In this document: positions 10,101-19,253 of the stretch, one piece after another
Layout of the letters: each line of letters starts with the position of its first letter
How positions within the stretch are numbered: the first letter of the stretch is position 1
Assembly: GCA_014529385.2 (NCBI GenBank)
Contig: CM043964.1
Span: 5,041,997 to 5,105,996 of the forward strand
Origin: Adiantum capillus-veneris
Lineage: Eukaryota > Streptophyta > Polypodiopsida > Polypodiales > Pteridaceae
DNA length: 64,000 nucleotides
Direction of reading: 5' to 3'
The notes under the pieces: model-generated
Told to the model about the DNA's origin: nothing
Databases searched by the model: none
The model's input: only the letters and a program-made list of their open reading frames with translations
Translations under genes and position numbers: made by a program

Positions 10101-10501
10101 AAATCCTAGTGTAGGTCCAGAAGCTCTAGGAGCTGTCTTGATGCAAAAAGACCCAAAGACATCTCTCATGAGACCAGTCTACTTCTCTAGTAGAGTGATG
10201 ACAGCTGCTGAAAAGGGTTTCAGTGAAACTGAGCAATTGGTGCTAGCTCTTAAGTTTGCAGTGGAGAAGTTTCGGGCTTACTTACTTCCGAGACAATTTG
10301 TGGTGATCACAACTGAGGAGATTTTTCCATATGCCCTACAACACATGGAATTGTCTCAAAGAATAGCAAAGTGGGTGGTGCAGCTTCAAGAGTTTGACTA
10401 CACACTACAAGTAGAGGATTCCACCCGTGCTTGTTTGGCAGATGTCCTCACACAAAGGTGTTATGAGAAGGCCAAGAAAGAGGGACCTAGTAAGGTACCG
10501 C
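7105..10501 (+). pseudogene. gag-pol: Gag-Pol of element D, part 1 (Gag, protease, RT, first RNase H)
   Basis: The start is the ATG at 7105 (MAFPNFYG), matching the MAFSYPEFHG start of the A/B/C family. Domains: Gag (about residues 20-180), CX2CX4HX4C zinc knuckle (about 245-258), protease with VDGGA (about 474), reverse transcriptase (about 720-920) and the first RNase H region (about 990-1110). The RT active site reads F-I-N-D where a functional enzyme needs two aspartates (codon AAT at 9673-9675). A TAA at 10033-10035 replaces a sense codon just after RT, with the frame continuing unchanged. The first RNase H has Y-V-N-P-S where Asp is expected and T-T-E-E where T-D-H is expected. The frame is cut at 10501 by insertion of element B. 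Confidence 0.9.
10497..10501. repeat. target-site duplication of element B (left copy)
   Basis: ACCGC at 10497-10501 and again at 19253-19257. If the LTR is taken to end in CA (base 19253), the duplication is the four bases CCGC; if 5 bp, the LTR ends one base earlier. Removing B and one copy restores a continuous RNase H linker frame in element D. Confidence 0.85.
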
Positions 10502-11644
10502 TGTCAGGAGTTTTTTGGAGCAAGGGATTGCGCATATGTACATACCCATGCATGGTGCATCAAATAAAGTATTGCCCATTTTCCAGAGCCAGGTGGTTAC
10601 GTGGGGCCCACATGTGTACAGGTAGGACAGCATGTACATAGTGCATCGATTTTCACTATTACCAATACCAGTGTGTTTTTTCTACAATAAGGAGGAGTTG
10701 GTAGCGCGTAAAACTTCTCGAGGAAGCTATCCGCGGGCCGACGACGTGAGGTCAGCAGGTGCGTCACATGGCATCTAGTGGCGTCAGGAGGGCGAACGAG
10801 GTCAATATTTTCACGCAGATGAGGACGGACACAACGTGGGTGTTTGCTTGTGAGAATTATGCAGAAAGGTCATCATGAGGACCTTTTTTTGGGGCCACTT
10901 CACGTGGTGGCGAGGTGCATTATTGGAAAAAAGCTGAGTGCCAGGTGTGCGAATGATGCAAAAAGGTGACAACTATGCACTGCGAGGTCAGTTTTTGGCC
11001 TGTTCAGGGTCCATTTGAGGTCATCTAAAAGACCAAGGGTGCCCAACTAATAAAGCTAAGTGTGGGAACTGAAAAAACAGAGAGAAGACCAAAAAAAACG
11101 TGGAGAAGAGAGGAGGAACAGCCGCAGGTGTGTTTTTTGGGTATTTGGAGCCTGTTTTGGCCGTAAACTGCTCATCCGAGGTCGGATTTGAGCACTTTGA
11201 CATTGTAGACTGGGGTTTTGGGCCGTTCCGGACGCGATGGCGCTGTCCATTTTGCCAAATTCCTCACTCTTTTTCTGCTGTTTTTCTGTGTAAGTTTCTC
11301 CTATGAGCGAAGTTTCTGCTCTAGTTTGTGATTGTATCTGGTATCTTTTACCCATATTGTTTGAGCTGTTTGCCCCATTGGTGTTGGCCCAAGCTCAATT
11401 GTATCTAAACATCAGAAATTCTCCTCTTTTGAGCTGAGTTTTTTGGGTGTGTGTGTGTGTGTGTGTGTCTGTGTGGAGTGGGCAAGTGGATAGTCTCTTT
11501 CCTCTCACTCCAGAAGTGTGTTCCCTGTCTCGGCCAGGTGTGTTGTCTAAGCCGAGTGGTGCCCCATAGTGTGTGTGTGTATCTTCCCAAGAGTGTGTGT
11601 CGGGTCGTTATAGAAGCACTGTGTGTGTTTTCATCCCGCTCACA
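10502..11644 (+). repeat. 5' LTR of element B
   Basis: 1143 bp, TGTCAGGAG to CGCTCACA. A (GT)n run lies near 11448-11468. No convincing TATA box was found. An AATAAA lies near 10561, very early in the LTR. Confidence 0.95.
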
Positions 11645-11650
11645 TTCTTT

Positions 11651-11668
11651 TGGTGCCCCCACTGAGGA
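11651..11668 (+). promoter_or_regulatory. primer-binding site of element B
   Basis: TGGTGCCCCCACTGAGGA, six bases after the LTR. It differs from the copy A and element D sites at one or two positions. Confidence 0.6.
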
Positions 11669-11708
11669 TCTTCTTCGAGTACCTTCTGCTTCGAGCTTCA
11701 AGCTTCGG

Positions 11709-11806
11709 GATTACAGATTACAGGTTGAAGATTACAGGTTACAGGTTATAGGTTACAGGTTACAGGGACAGGTACAGGTACAGGTGATTCACACAGGTAC
11801 AGGTAG
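11709..11806. repeat. leader short-period repeat, element B
   Basis: About a dozen degenerate units: first TTACAGG/TTACAGA types, then CAGGTA types. It is the same array, in the same position, as in copies A and C. Unit number differs among copies. Confidence 0.8.
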
Positions 11807-12398
11807 CTGGACTACAGTGATATACTAGCAGTGATGTCACTTGCAGTTGTTGTGGGAATGCATCACTTGGCGCCTATTTGAGCGCATTGTCTGCTGGATT
11901 GTACGTTACTTGTGGAAACTGCCATTGTACGCCTTTGTGGAGCCATATATGGTTTTATTTGGCAGTCCCAGCCATTTCTGAGACTTGGTCTGGAAGATAG
12001 TCATTTCTGAGACTTGACTATACGCGATTTGCATTAGCCTTCGTGTGAGGGTCGATAGCGTGAGGTTTTTATTGAGCTGGGGGATTCTCAAATGTGGAGA
12101 TCCTTTCGGTGATACAGGTAGCTGGAGCACCCTTTTTGTGACCTCGCCATAGGCTCGGGTACTAGTGAGTCCTACTTGATGCTCGGGTTCTATTGTTGAC
12201 AGCTTATGCATACATAGACAGTCTATATTTTGGGTTCCTACTGCTCTACTTCTGGGGAAACTCTGTCGAAATTTTCCCAAGTTATGATGGGTGGTGTTTT
12301 GGTATTTTGAGCCATTTATGCTGTTATGCTGCTGAAATTTTGGCAAAATCAGAGGTTGAGTCAGGTGTGCCTTCTTGGGAGCTTCATGGTTGGCTTTA
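11807..12398 (+). other. element B leader without assigned gene
   Basis: An open frame without ATG runs from about 12193 to 12399 (hydrophobic, ending W-E-L-H-G-W-L) and is kept in copies A and C. Its TAA overlaps the ATG of the next ORF as TAATG. I do not annotate it as a gene. Nothing else coding is visible. Confidence 0.4.
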
Positions 12399-12617
12399 AT
12401 GGATGATCAAAATGGCCCTCAGTTCACTCCTTTTCATTTAAATCAAAGAATTCAGATTAATGTTCATGTGTCCAGAAAGATCTTGTTCCAGCAGCGCATA
12501 GTCTTTATGTTTGGGCCAAGAAGATTGAGAGAGATCCTGGAATGTCCTTTGCCTGTTGTAATTCCGATGATTAACTATGAAAACTCATTTGATGTGCATG
12601 TATTCGTCCTTATCTAA
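12399..12617 (+). CDS. conserved 72-residue pre-gag ORF, element B
   Basis: This begins MDDQNGPQF and ends S-F-D-V-H-V-F-V-L-I. It lies 114 bases before the gag ATG. It aligns with the 75-residue ORF of element D at 6786, sharing R-K-I, QQRI, F-G-x-x-R-L-x-E-I-L, P-x-P-V and S-F-D-V. Copies A and C retain the frame with a few substitutions. No domain is recognised. The TAATG overlap with the upstream open frame could permit termination-reinitiation, but this is speculation. The product, if made, would be about 8.5 kDa. Confidence 0.65.
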   Translation: MDDQNGPQFTPFHLNQRIQINVHVSRKILFQQRIVFMFGPRRLREILECPLPVVIPMINYENSFDVHVFVLI

Positions 12618-12731
12618 AGCTGTATCTAAAGCTGAGCTCCATTGAAGTTTCTGGGGATTGGGTAGTAAAAAGTTTTGGGTTCTTGCACGTGTGTTCGAAG
12701 GGGTTCTCAAAGCATCATAATTTGGGTAGCC

Positions 12732-15700
12732 ATGGCTTTCTCTTATCCCGAGTTTCATGGAAGAAGTGATGAAGATGTGGAAGAATTTTTGGAAAAGATG
12801 GAGGTTGCCTGCATTAGCAACCAGATTCATGACCCTACGCAAATGTTACGCCTTCTCCAAATTTGTTTGAAGAGTGATGCACGAGCTTGGTCCAAAGCAT
12901 TTGAAGAGGAGTTGCGTATGGCTGATCCACCTATAAGATTGAGTTGGGACAATCTAAGGCATGGATTGGAAGTGGAGTTTGTGAAGATAGAAGGCCCTGA
13001 CAAAGTGTGGCAAGAAGTACAGGCTTTGGTGCAAAAGGAAGGTGAGCCAGTAGATGCATACATACGTAAGTTTTCATTGGCATGGGAGCGAATGTGCAAG
13101 ACTTTAGCACCACAGGTACCCCCGCCTGACATGATGAAGAAGGACAGGTTCTTGGCTGGTCTTTGGGAGAATATACGTTGGAGAGTGGAGCTAAAGAAGC
13201 CTAGGACATATGAAGATGCACTAGAGGTAGCAAGGAACAAAGAGTGGAAGCTGAGGAAAATGAGCCAGTTAGGGGTGGAGTCTTTGCCAATGAGGTCTGA
13301 ATTTCAGCCTATAGAGTCTTTACAAGGGCGCATGTCAGGGGTTCATCATGAACCAGTGGTTCCTGTTACTACTCAGGTTATGCCAGCAGTGGTCACTACA
13401 GCAGTGCAAGATGATGGCCTAAGGCAAGACATGAGGCAAGTGGTTGATCTAATGAAGAATCTCAGCCTAAACATGCTAGGTCAAGTGGGAAATAATCGAG
13501 GTCGAGGGCGGTTTGCAAATCAGCCAGGAGGTGAAGAAAGACCTAGGAATGGTGCTGGACAAAGTAATAGTAGGTTTTGGAGGCAGACGCCCACATGTTA
13601 TAATTGTGGAGAGTTGGGTCACATCAGCCCGCAATGTGATAAGCCACCAAGGATGGGGGGAGACATGTATCCATTACCAAGACAGGTGCTAACTAGATCA
13701 AATGATTATGGCATCGAAATTAAGGGAGACGAAGGAACCAGTGGTCTGACCCAGGAGGAAAAAGGAAAGACAAAAGTGCTAAGTGTAGTCACCTTGGAGA
13801 AGGCATCAAAGCTAGAGGATACATTAGTGATGCCTATTGGGAAGAGGACCACAGAGGATAAGGAAGGAAGAAGTGCCTCAGGTCCTAGTAAGAAGAAAGG
13901 AAAGAGCCATGAAGGCGAGGATGTCAAGGCCAAGAGGAAAAGGAGAGCTCGTCTAAAGTTTTATGTTTCAGATTTTCCACTAGGGGATGGGCAATTAAGC
14001 TATGACTTGAAGGAGGATCTGACGAGCAGGAAGGCAGATGTTACTTTTGGGCAGCTCATAGAAATGGTTCCTAAACTAAAGCGACAGTGGAAGAGGATGG
14101 TTAACCCAATGGAGAAAGAGCCAGAGAGAGGTTCAGTGAAGGTGTTGGCAATGGACGAGCTACCAGACATTTGTCCAATAGTAGATGTGTGGCATAAAAG
14201 GAAAAATTTGGGACAAGGTTATGTGGATGGCGGAGCCCAAATATGCGTCATAACACACTCATGCGTTGAGAAGATGGGTCTCACAGTGGCTGGGGTGTCA
14301 GGTTTTCGGATCAGATTGGCAAACCATCAAAAAGTAAAATGCTTGGGTGTTGTAAAGAGCTTAGAAGTGGAGGCATATGATGCAAAGGCAGTGGTTGATT
14401 TTCATGTGATGGCAGCAAGGTTGGGAGCATATCCTATTATATTGGGCAGACCATGGTTACGTGCAGTGGGAGCTGTTCAAGATTGGCGACATGGTACAAT
14501 TAGCCTCTATGGAAAGACAGGTACCAAGAAGCTTTATAATATGGACACAAGGAAACGATTAGAGGAGCTTTATGAAGATGAGGATGAGTCTAGTGATGAA
14601 GACTCTTCCACGGTGACAGATGAGGACAGTGATAGCACTACCAGCAGTGATGAGGATGCTGATGTTGCATTTCTTTTGATGGATAAAGAAATCCAGAAGT
14701 GTGGTTTAGTCGCATTTGCGAATGAAGTTGAAGATGAAAGTGAAGGACCTTATGAAGTGATTGAAGGGCTGATGCAAACCAAGGTTGAGTTGTCAAAAAA
14801 TCAGGAATTAATGACGCAAATGATTAGTGGAGACCTCTCAGCTATGGAGAAGGATATATTTTTGCATATGCTGGCTAGTTTTCCTGATTTGTTCATTACT
14901 TCATATGAAGAGATCAGAGGGTTCAAGGGCGAAGAGATGCATATAGAGCTGAAAGAAGGTGCTAAGCCAGTGCGGCAAAGGCTAAGAAGGATGGGTCAAG
15001 AGCAAATGGAAGCCTTGCGGGAAGAGGTGGACAAGTTATTGAAGGCAGGGTTCATAGTCCCCGTGGAGACCACAAAATGGGTGAGTCCAGTAGTAGTCAG
15101 TCCAAAGAAGGATGGGAAGTGGAGGATTTGTGTAGATTTTAAGCCCTTAAACGCAGCCACTAAGAAGAACCCATATCCTCTTCCATTCATCGATCAGATC
15201 TTGGATTCAGTGGCAGGTTATGAGAGGTACAGTGTGTGTGATGGTTTTTCAGGCTATTTTCAATTGAAGATTGCTCTTAAAGACCGCACAAAGACAACTT
15301 TCATTACGCCATGGGGATGCTATTGCTACACAGTGTTGCCATTTGGGTTGTCAAATGGACCATCTTTCTATCAAGAAAGAGCAAATTGGGTGCTGGAACC
15401 ATTCATTGGTAGTTGTGTTAAGGCTTTTATGGACGACTTCTGTGTCTATAGCAGTAGGGCTGAGCATCATGAGAAGTTGCAGATGGTATTGGCTCGATAT
15501 GATGAATGTGGAGGACAACTAAATCCAAAGAAATGTCATCTAGCACAGCCAAGGGTGAAGTTATTGGGCCATATGGTGTCAGAAAATGGCATTGAGGCTG
15601 ATCCAGATAAGGTGAAGTCTATTATTCTTCTTCCATCACCTATGAGTACGAAGCAATTGGCAACCTTTATACACAAAGTGAAGTACATGGCACGGTTTAT

Positions 15701-18083
15701 TCCATTGTCTTCGCAGCTTCTTTATCCATTACAACAAGTGGCAAAGCATGATCCATTGCAATGGGATGACAAGTGTGAAGAAGTGTTTCAAGAGGTGAAA
15801 GAGGTGTTAGGGGGGTTGTCAGCCATGCAGGCTCCTGATTGGGAGAAAGTTTTTTATGTAAATCCATCAGTAGGGGATGATGCCATTGGAGCCATGCTAT
15901 TGCAAAAGGGGAAGGGCAGCCATTATATGAGGCCAGTGTATTGTGCAAGCCGAGTGAAGTTGGTAGTGGAGAGAAAGTTATCGGAAGTAGAGCTAGTGAT
16001 GGCCAGTGTAATATTTGCTTGTCGACGATTTCGTCATTACTTGCTACCACGGCCTTTTGTTTTCTTGACGAGTTATGCCTTTTTGCCACAGTTAATTAAT
16101 GGTATTAACATGTCAAATGTGGTGAAGAAATGGGTAATTGAGCTGCAAGAGTTTGAGTTCTCTTTTCTAGTGGAAGATAGTACAAGGGCTACCCTAGCTG
16201 ATTTGTTGACCTACAAGGAGAATCCCCTTATTGTTAAGGAAGAGGTGGTGAGAAAGGTAGTTGAAGAAGTGCCACAGATCAGCAATGCACATGTGTTGTT
16301 CTTTGATGGTTCATACAGAAAGAGCCATGATGCAGCTTCAGGGGGTATAGCACTTTATGATCCAGAGGGGAAGCTAGTATGCAAGAGAGGGTTCAAATTG
16401 GATGCGCATAGTAACAATGAGGCTGAATATGCTACATTGGAAGCCGGATTACACATTTGTTTGAAGCATGGGGTTCGAAGGTTGAGCATAAAAGGTGATG
16501 CCTTGTTAGTGGTGAAGCAAGTGCTGGGTGTGTGGAAGAGCAAGAACACCTCATTGAAGGAAATGTGCTTCAGAATTAAAGGCCTGTTAAAAAAGTTCGA
16601 AGCATGGAGCATCAGACACATTGAACGTGCTCTAAATGGAGAGGCACATGAAGCAGCTCAAGGCATGATTGGGGAGCTATTCGTGTTGAGGACCACTTTA
16701 CCTCTTTATCATGGCCGGGAAACTTTGGCTCAAGAAGAGGAATTTTTGCTAACAGGAATCATTCCAAAGGAGATTCAGAAGTCTAAGAAGTATGGCTTTG
16801 TGCGTAGAGCATACAGGTACAAATTGATTGGTGATGTCTTATACATGAAAGGGGCTGATCTCGTGTTGAGACGTGTACCTTGGCGGGAGGAGCTTTACAG
16901 AGTGTTGGAAGAGAATCATGAAGGCGCATGTGGTGGCCATTTTGCTCTAAAGATCACCTTGCATAAGATTTTGCAAGAGGGGTATGTATGGCCTAGTTTG
17001 CACAAGGATGTTCACCATTGGTGTAGGTCTTGCAATAGGTGTCAAGCATTTGGGAAGAGAGTGTTGAAGCCAGAGCTACGAAAAACCATTATGGCGTTTG
17101 ATGTGTTTGAAAAGTGGGGGATTGATGCAATAGGCCCGTTACCTATCACAAGCAGGGGCAAAAGCTATATTTTGACGGCAGTGGACTATCTCTCTAGATG
17201 GGCAGAGGCTATAGCAGTAAAACAAATCACTGCAAAGGATGTGGCAAAATTTGTGTATGATGAAATATGTTGCAAGTTTGGGGTGCCACTGGAGTTACTT
17301 TCAGATAAGGGGCCTGGCTTTAGAGCTAAACTGCTAGATTTTTTATGTGCAAAGATGAAGATTAGGCACCAGCATACCACTCCTTATTACCCGCAGTGTA
17401 ATGGCTTGAATGAAAGATTCAATGGTGAGTTGGTACAGATTCTTTCGAAAGTGACAGAGCACCAAGGAAAGAATTGGGATTTGGAATTGCCTAGTGTATT
17501 ATGGGCTTACCGTACTTCGGTGAAGACAGGTACAGGGTTTACTCCATTTCATTTGGTGTATGGAAAGGAAGCACTATTGCCTGTGGAGGTAGAGTTGCCT
17601 GCGGTCAAGATGTTAGAGAAGTTGCTTGGGCCGCCTAGTGATGCATTCAAAGAGAGGCTCTTGCAGTTACAAGAGGTCCAGTTGGATAGGATGAGCGCTT
17701 TGGAGCATTATGGGCAGATGCAGGATAAGGCTTTGACAAAGATAAATGAAAAGGTCAAAAGTAAGGGTATCAAGCAACATGACTTGGTTTTGCGCTACAA
17801 CAGTAAGCTGGACAACACCTTCCAAAAGAAGTTTCAAATTAAGTGGGAAGGCCCTTTCAAGGTAGTAGAGTGTTTTCCAAATGGCAGATATCAGCTGGCT
17901 AACCTGGATGGTGTTCTACATAAGTCAAGGGTAAATGGATTGCGTCTTAAATTGTATCATGCTAGATTGATGATGGTGGAGCAAGATGAGTTGTCGGTGG
18001 AGCAAGAAATGTTGGTGAAGGATGAGGAGACTTGTGATGCGGCGAGTCTCATATCTCTCTTTGCTGCTGCTGATCATGAATGA
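12732..18083 (+). CDS. gag-pol: Gag-Pol polyprotein of element B, intact, 1783 residues
   Basis: I start at the ATG at 12732, which matches the start in copies A and C; 19 upstream in-frame codons lack conservation. Order: Gag (about 30-190), CX2CX4HX4C knuckle (about 288-301), protease with VDGGA (about 497), reverse transcriptase (about 750-960) with F-M-D-D (about 899), first RNase H (about 1040-1150), second archaeal-type RNase H (about 1187-1310), integrase with HHCC finger (about 1395-1437) and D, D, E near 1463, 1522 and 1559, then a GPF module near 1706. There is no chromodomain. The first RNase H has lost two of its four acidic residues (VNPS for a TDAS-like motif, TSY for TDH). The second keeps F-D-G-S, NNEAEY and G-D-A but has EAHEAA where element D has EADALA. 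The whole frame is open, which sets this copy apart from its relatives. Confidence 0.95.
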   Translation: MAFSYPEFHGRSDEDVEEFLEKMEVACISNQIHDPTQMLRLLQICLKSDARAWSKAFEEELRMADPPIRLSWDNLRHGLEVEFVKIEGPDKVWQEVQALVQKEGEPVDAYIRKFSLAWERMCKTLAPQVPPPDMMKKDRFLAGLWENIRWRVELKKPRTYEDALEVARNKEWKLRKMSQLGVESLPMRSEFQPIESLQGRMSGVHHEPVVPVTTQVMPAVVTTAVQDDGLRQDMRQVVDLMKNLSLNMLGQVGNNRGRGRFANQPGGEERPRNGAGQSNSRFWRQTPTCYNCGELGHISPQCDKPPRMGGDMYPLPRQVLTRSNDYGIEIKGDEGTSGLTQEEKGKTKVLSVVTLEKASKLEDTLVMPIGKRTTEDKEGRSASGPSKKKGKSHEGEDVKAKRKRRARLKFYVSDFPLGDGQLSYDLKEDLTSRKADVTFGQLIEMVPKLKRQWKRMVNPMEKEPERGSVKVLAMDELPDICPIVDVWHKRKNLGQGYVDGGAQICVITHSCVEKMGLTVAGVSGFRIRLANHQKVKCLGVVKSLEVEAYDAKAVVDFHVMAARLGAYPIILGRPWLRAVGAVQDWRHGTISLYGKTGTKKLYNMDTRKRLEELYEDEDESSDEDSSTVTDEDSDSTTSSDEDADVAFLLMDKEIQKCGLVAFANEVEDESEGPYEVIEGLMQTKVELSKNQELMTQMISGDLSAMEKDIFLHMLASFPDLFITSYEEIRGFKGEEMHIELKEGAKPVRQRLRRMGQEQMEALREEVDKLLKAGFIVPVETTKWVSPVVVSPKKDGKWRICVDFKPLNAATKKNPYPLPFIDQILDSVAGYERYSVCDGFSGYFQLKIALKDRTKTTFITPWGCYCYTVLPFGLSNGPSFYQERANWVLEPFIGSCVKAFMDDFCVYSSRAEHHEKLQMVLARYDECGGQLNPKKCHLAQPRVKLLGHMVSENGIEADPDKVKSIILLPSPMSTKQLATFIHKVKYMARFIPLSSQLLYPLQQVAKHDPLQWDDKCEEVFQEVKEVLGGLSAMQAPDWEKVFYVNPSVGDDAIGAMLLQKGKGSHYMRPVYCASRVKLVVERKLSEVELVMASVIFACRRFRHYLLPRPFVFLTSYAFLPQLINGINMSNVVKKWVIELQEFEFSFLVEDSTRATLADLLTYKENPLIVKEEVVRKVVEEVPQISNAHVLFFDGSYRKSHDAASGGIALYDPEGKLVCKRGFKLDAHSNNEAEYATLEAGLHICLKHGVRRLSIKGDALLVVKQVLGVWKSKNTSLKEMCFRIKGLLKKFEAWSIRHIERALNGEAHEAAQGMIGELFVLRTTLPLYHGRETLAQEEEFLLTGIIPKEIQKSKKYGFVRRAYRYKLIGDVLYMKGADLVLRRVPWREELYRVLEENHEGACGGHFALKITLHKILQEGYVWPSLHKDVHHWCRSCNRCQAFGKRVLKPELRKTIMAFDVFEKWGIDAIGPLPITSRGKSYILTAVDYLSRWAEAIAVKQITAKDVAKFVYDEICCKFGVPLELLSDKGPGFRAKLLDFLCAKMKIRHQHTTPYYPQCNGLNERFNGELVQILSKVTEHQGKNWDLELPSVLWAYRTSVKTGTGFTPFHLVYGKEALLPVEVELPAVKMLEKLLGPPSDAFKERLLQLQEVQLDRMSALEHYGQMQDKALTKINEKVKSKGIKQHDLVLRYNSKLDNTFQKKFQIKWEGPFKVVECFPNGRYQLANLDGVLHKSRVNGLRLKLYHARLMMVEQDELSVEQEMLVKDEETCDAASLISLFAAADHE

Positions 18084-18094
18084 TCTAGCAGGCT

Positions 18095-18104
18095 AGGGGA
18101 TGGG
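18095..18104 (+). promoter_or_regulatory. polypurine tract of element B
   Basis: AGGGGATGGG, seven bases before the 3' LTR. Copy C has a purine-rich run in the same place. It would prime plus-strand synthesis. Confidence 0.7.
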
Positions 18105-18111
18105 CAAATTA

Positions 18112-19253
18112 TGTCAGGAGTTTTTTGGAGCAAGGGATTGCGCATATGTACATACCCATGCATGGTGCATCAAATAAAGTATTGCCCATTTTCCAGAGCC
18201 AGGTGGTTACGTGGGGCCCACATGTGTACAGGTAGGACAGCATGTACATAGTGCATCGATTTTCACTATTACCAATACCAGTGTGTTTTTCTACAATAAG
18301 GAGGAGTTGGTAGCGCGTAAAACTTCTCGAGGAAGCTATCCGCGGGCCGACGACGTGAGGTCAGCAGGTGCGTCAGATGGCATCTAGTGGCGTCAGGAGG
18401 GCGAACGAGGTCAATATTTGCACGCAGATGAGGACGGACACAACGTGGGTGTTTGCTTGTGAGAATTATGCAGAAAGGTCATCATGAGGACCTTTTTTTG
18501 GGGCCACTTCACGTGGTGGCGAGGTGCATTATTGGAAAAAAGCTGAGTGCCAGGTGTGCGAATGATGCAAAAAGGTGACAACTATGCACTGCGAGGTCAG
18601 TTTTTGGCCTGTTCGGGGTCCGTTTGAGGTCATCTAAAAGGCCAAGGGTGCCCAACTAATAAAGCTAAGTGTGGGAACTGAAAAAACAGAGAGAAGACCA
18701 AAAAAAACGTGGAGAAGAGAGGAGGAACAGCCGTAGGTGTGTTTTTTGGGTATTTGGAGCCTGTTTTGGCCGTAAACTGCTCATCCGAGGTCGGATTTGA
18801 GCACTTTGACATTGTAGACTGGGGTTTTGGGCCGTTCCGGACGCGATGGCGCTGTCCATTTTGCCAAATTCCTCACTCTTTTCCTACTGTTTTTCTGTGT
18901 AAGTTTCTCCTATGAGCGAAGTTTCTGCTCTAGTTTGTGATTGTATCTGGTATCTTTTACCCATATTGTTTGAGCTGTTTGCCCCATTGGTGTTGGCCCA
19001 AGCTCAATTGTATCTAAACATCAGAAATTCTCCTCTTTTGAGCTGAGTTTTTTGGGTGTGTGTGTGTGTGTGTGTGTCTGTGTGGAGTGGGCAAGTGGAT
19101 AGTCTCTTTCCTCTCACTCCAGAAGTGTGTTCCCTGTCTCGGCCAGGTGTGTTGTCTAAGCTGAGTGGTGCCCCATAGTGTGTGTGTGTATCTTCCCAAG
19201 AGTGCGTGTCAGGTCATTATAGAGGCGCTGTGTGTGTTTTCATCCCGCTCACA
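18112..19253 (+). repeat. 3' LTR of element B
   Basis: 1142 bp, near identical to 10502-11644. It differs by scattered substitutions and one T-run length change, and is followed directly by the second half of the element D polyprotein gene. Confidence 0.95.

Larger units (their letters stand above)
10502..19253 (+). mobile_element. Tat-type Ty3/gypsy element B, complete, nested in element D
   Basis: A full-length element of about 8.75 kb. It has two LTRs (about 15 differences by eye in 1142 bp), a primer site, a 1.09-kb leader with a tandem repeat and a 72-residue ORF, one uninterrupted gag-pol frame, a polypurine tract and a target duplication. It sits inside the polyprotein gene of element D in the same orientation, so it inserted after D. 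It is the only element here whose main frame is free of stops. It could be autonomous, or able to supply enzymes to the damaged relatives at 1-4085 and 45907-54034. Confidence 0.96.

Noticed and set aside
11100-11306. A 68-codon ORF inside the A/B/C family LTR, present in all five LTR copies
   Set aside because: The LTRs are recent copies of each other, so retention is expected; no similarity to anything and no start context specific to it.
12193-12399. A hydrophobic 68-codon open frame ahead of the small pre-gag ORF in A, B and C
   Set aside because: It has no ATG in frame, begins only with TTG, and has no counterpart in element D. I mention its TAATG overlap but do not call a gene.
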